NCBI GenBank assembly: GCA_004560305.1
Contig: SFVI01000020.1
Location: 1 to 39,743 of the forward strand
Reading direction: 5' to 3'
Source: a bacterium
GTDB taxonomy: Bacteria; Bacillota; Clostridia; Oscillospirales; Oscillospiraceae
DNA length: 39,743 nucleotides
How positions within the stretch are numbered: the first letter of the stretch is position 1; each line of letters begins with the position of its first letter. This document shows, piece after piece, positions 38,983 through 39,743 of the stretch. The notes beneath the pieces are model-generated. The model did no database searches. It saw only the letters and a program-made list of their open reading frames with translations, and had not been told where the DNA came from. The position numbers and the translations under genes are program-made.

Positions 38983-39679
38983 ATTCCGCTGTTACCGGCA
39001 CGCCCGCCGCCCGGAACACATCCGCAATGCGCACGGCGTAGTCATAAACCGGCGAGTCAGCATCCGGAAGCCGGATGACAAAGCTGCGCCCGTAATGGGG
39101 CAGGCCGGTGAGAATGTCGTACAGCGCGTCCAGGTTCCGGCCATAGTCCTCCTGCCACAGCATCCGCTCCGACATCAGGGCATACAGCTCCTCCCGGTTC
39201 CGACAGCCGGAGAAGTCCAGCCGCACTTCCGGATAAAGCCGGTTCAGCAGCGCCAGGCAGCCCTCGTTCACATCCTGCCAGGTGGCCTCGAAATCCCCGG
39301 TGTACCAGGGGTCGGCCACCGAGTCCTCCCGCCCCGCGAAGCGCAGCAGCAGACGCAGCTTTCCCTCCGGGTCTCCGCCGAAGCAGCGTGCCATATTGCG
39401 CATATTGGCCTCGTCCATGCCGATCAGCAGGTCGTAGTCCTCATAGTCTGCCGCCCGGATCCGCCGGGCGGTCTTTCCGTCGCAGCGGATTCCGTGCTCC
39501 CACAGCTTCCGCCGGGCCGGGGGGTACACCGGGTTGCCCAGCTCCTCGCTGCTGGTGGCGGCAGAGGCGATCTGAAATTCGCCGTCCAAGCCTGCACGCC
39601 GCACCATATCCTTCATCACAAACTCCGCCATGGGACTTCTGCAGATATTGCCGTGGCATATAAATAGTACTTTTATCAT
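38981..39679 (-). CDS. low-molecular-weight protein tyrosine phosphatase fused to a barstar-like domain
   Basis: 232 residues with two domains. Residues 1-155 are an LMW-PTP: FICHGNICRSPMAEFVM is the active-site loop (nucleophile Cys8, Arg14) and VADPWYTGDF supplies the general acid Asp. Residues from about 156 (LDFSGCRNREELYALMSERM) through WQEDYGRNLDALYDILTGLP to the end match the barstar fold: the YGRNLDALYD block contains the aspartate helix that plugs the active site of barnase-type RNases. LMW-PTPs normally end near 155, so the fusion is unusual. No ribonuclease gene is in the window. The ATG at 39679 has a weak ribosome site (GGAG 12 bp away). Confidence 0.9.
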   Translation of the reverse strand: MIKVLFICHGNICRSPMAEFVMKDMVRRAGLDGEFQIASAATSSEELGNPVYPPARRKLWEHGIRCDGKTARRIRAADYEDYDLLIGMDEANMRNMARCFGGDPEGKLRLLLRFAGREDSVADPWYTGDFEATWQDVNEGCLALLNRLYPEVRLDFSGCRNREELYALMSERMLWQEDYGRNLDALYDILTGLPHYGRSFVIRLPDADSPVYDYAVRIADVFRAAGVPVTAE

Positions 39680-39743
39680 CTTTTTATAACTCCATATAAG
39701 TCTTGTATTTCTTCTCAAATGCTTGGTATCACAGGGTTTTTCG
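39680..39743. other. window end, no gene seen
   Basis: The last 64 bp are AT-rich and presumably hold the promoter of the phosphatase-barstar gene, but no clear pair of boxes is visible before the sequence ends. Confidence 0.3.

Overview
The window looks like the chromosome of a GC-rich, low-oxygen gut member of the Clostridia, most likely an Oscillospiraceae/Oscillospirales-type Firmicute. The evidence is the Firmicutes ribosomal superoperon order (S10-spc-alpha with adk-map-infA-rpmJ), zinc-type S14, a zinc-ribbon L24, four-Cys S4, a zinc-lid adenylate kinase, a NiaR regulator, an ECF S-component and an IS30-type transposase tail. The genus is inference.

Layout. 1-346: tail of an IS30-like transposase and a two-hairpin dispersed repeat. 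347-2051: a PTS EIIC-like membrane protein behind a strong promoter and a 32-bp palindromic operator, with niaR just upstream. 2127-5579: an eroded peptide-ABC locus (binding protein, DppB, DppC stub, DppD tail, DUF917) and an N-acetyltransferase remnant; only dppB is intact. 5600-6072: clustered hairpins, exact 38-bp repeats, tRNA-derived fragments and tRNA-Pro(GGG). 6297-7475: an M20 amidohydrolase with one in-frame amber codon. 7524-11926 (minus): HAD phosphatase, cardiolipin synthase, zinc phospholipase C-like protein and an MFS transporter. 12152-13649 (plus): Cof-type HAD and a PlsY-like acyltransferase. 13760-29668 (minus): S10-spc-alpha cluster, rpsJ to rplQ, with rpoA, secY, adk, map and infA. 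30129-36009 (minus): secA, pgeF, an orphan peptide-binding lipoprotein, cdd and a LysR DNA-binding stub. 36245-38950 (plus): ECF S-component, TIGR01440 protein, DUF1846 protein. 38981-39679 (minus): a low-molecular-weight phosphatase fused to a barstar-like domain.

The core is the translation/secretion cluster. Its main promoter lies upstream of rpsJ, with a leader of about 300 nt containing a terminator-like hairpin. The cluster is interrupted between rpsN and rpsH by 572 bp that hold three strong palindromes and then a new promoter and leader, so the distal half probably has its own transcription start.

A second theme is damage. Besides the ABC locus, two normally indispensable genes look broken: rpsC (missing segment with frame change) and rplP (in-frame loss of about 35 residues). 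Together with the truncated genes at 2-5 kb this points either to consensus/assembly deletions in this record or to an unusual deletion process; essential genes being hit favours an artefact. I see no CRISPR array, prophage, defence system or recognised riboswitch. The most interesting candidates for real new biology are the NiaR-type control of an EIIC-like transporter, the palindrome insertion inside the spc operon, and the phosphatase-barstar fusion.
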